DNA from: Bacteroidia bacterium
GTDB taxonomy: Bacteria > Bacteroidota > Bacteroidia > Bacteroidales > CAJPTX01
Assembly (NCBI GenBank): GCA_905373625.1
Contig: CAJPTS010000131.1
Coordinates: 1-5,472, forward strand
Direction of reading: 5' to 3'
Length of the DNA: 5,472 nt
Shown here: positions 5,048 through 5,472 of the stretch, piece after piece
Numbering within the stretch: position 1 is the first letter of the stretch
Layout: each line of letters begins with the position of its first letter
Position numbers and translations under genes: made by a program
The notes under the pieces: model-generated
The model's input: only the letters and a program-made list of their open reading frames with translations
Database searches by the model: none
Told to the model about the DNA's origin: nothing

Positions 5048-5472
5048 CTACGAAAAAGACACAGTGCGCCACTCGCTTATATTCCGTGTCTTGGAGTCAA
5101 AGGTCACGCCGATGCATACTATCTTTTTACCCTCTGCAAGGTAACGGTTGGCATAGCCCCGTTCTTTGATTTGAGCGAGTGCGTCTTCGGGTGTGCCCGC
5201 ACCCTCCATTTTGAACTCAAAGAGGTAAATGGCATTTTCGGTGTGTACCACGGCATCGGCACGACCACTTGGGGTGTGTACCTCAGTTTGGGTGAACTGA
5301 CCCATGAGCGAGAAAATTAAATAGACCGCCACCTCGCCATCATGCTCGCGATAAGCGTCATCCTTTTTGATGGTATCATATGGGATGCCGCCGATTATCG
5401 ATTTGAGGCGCGTCATAAAAGCATCGACCTTACCCTCATATATATCGCGAAGGAAATTGGCTATTACACTCT
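5048..5472 (-). CDS. C-terminal part of an AAA-ATPase-like / PD-(D/E)XK nuclease domain protein (partial)
   Basis: The last 140 residues are visible and the frame stays open to the window edge. The internal Met at 5416 is therefore not the start: upstream residues FLRDIYEGKVDAF (forward 5417-5455) are typical domain sequence leading into MTRLKSIIGGIPYD. The region matches the PD-(D/E)XK nuclease superfamily domain (PDDEXK_9, formerly DUF1703) that in Bacteroidota usually follows an N-terminal AAA-ATPase-like domain. Visible elements, numbered from the window edge, are a helix with E47 (GEVAVYLIFSLMGQF), SGRAD with the putative catalytic D72, a YLFEFK strand with E85 and K87, and an ALAQIKERGY helix with Q100. 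The core D-(x12)-ExK pattern is intact, so a nuclease-like fold with potential metal binding is plausible. The biological role of this very common, often multi-copy family is not established. It converges on glyS across 136 bases. The N-terminal ATPase half is outside the window and is only inferred. Confidence 0.85.
   Translation of the reverse strand, partial: SVIANFLRDIYEGKVDAFMTRLKSIIGGIPYDTIKKDDAYREHDGEVAVYLIFSLMGQFTQTEVHTPSGRADAVVHTENAIYLFEFKMEGAGTPEDALAQIKERGYANRYLAEGKKIVCIGVTFDSKTRNISEWRTVSFS

Noticed and set aside
5006..5320. Plus-strand open frame of 104 codons
   Set aside because: It is antisense to the well-supported PD-(D/E)XK frame, its start lies inside the GCCCAA/TTGGGC hairpin, and its translation resembles no family I know.

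Overview
The window reads as an ordinary chromosomal segment of a Bacteroidota bacterium, most likely order Bacteroidales and possibly Porphyromonas-like. Four things point there: the ribosomal protein L19 and glycyl-tRNA synthetase sequences, a DUF4421-like outer-membrane protein, an AAA-ATPase-like/PD-(D/E)XK family gene, and repeated matches to the Bacteroidota -7 promoter element TAnnTTTG just upstream of genes. The genus is a guess from remembered family sequences and no search was run.

Layout from left to right. Positions 1-8 (minus) hold what may be the first codons of a divergent gene leaving the window. A divergent promoter region (about 42-73) then drives rplS (127-501, plus) through a leader with two small GC-rich or symmetric hairpins. 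A tRNA-Arg(ACG) gene at 559-632 has its own -7 element and a strong intrinsic terminator (645-677). The 210 bases after it have no gene but carry degenerate heptamer-like repeats. A two-gene minus-strand unit follows: a sodium:solute symporter family transporter (3245-1797), then 5 bases later a DUF4421-like predicted outer-membrane beta-barrel (1791-847). The symporter is divergent from glyS (3361-4911, plus), and each has a -7 promoter match in the 115-bp gap. A terminator at 4972-4997 closes glyS. The right edge (5048-5472, minus) is the C-terminal PD-(D/E)XK nuclease-like part of a protein that continues beyond the window and converges on glyS.

Functionally, rplS, tRNA-Arg and glyS are translation genes but are separate transcription units. 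The symporter and barrel are probably co-transcribed and place one protein in each membrane, with unknown substrate and role. I see no CRISPR array, insertion sequence, phage gene or obvious new defence system. The most interesting small-scale signals are a swapped tertiary pair in the tRNA (A19-U56 instead of G19-C56), the hairpin-bearing rplS leader, the divergent start site at the left edge, and the intergenic repeats.
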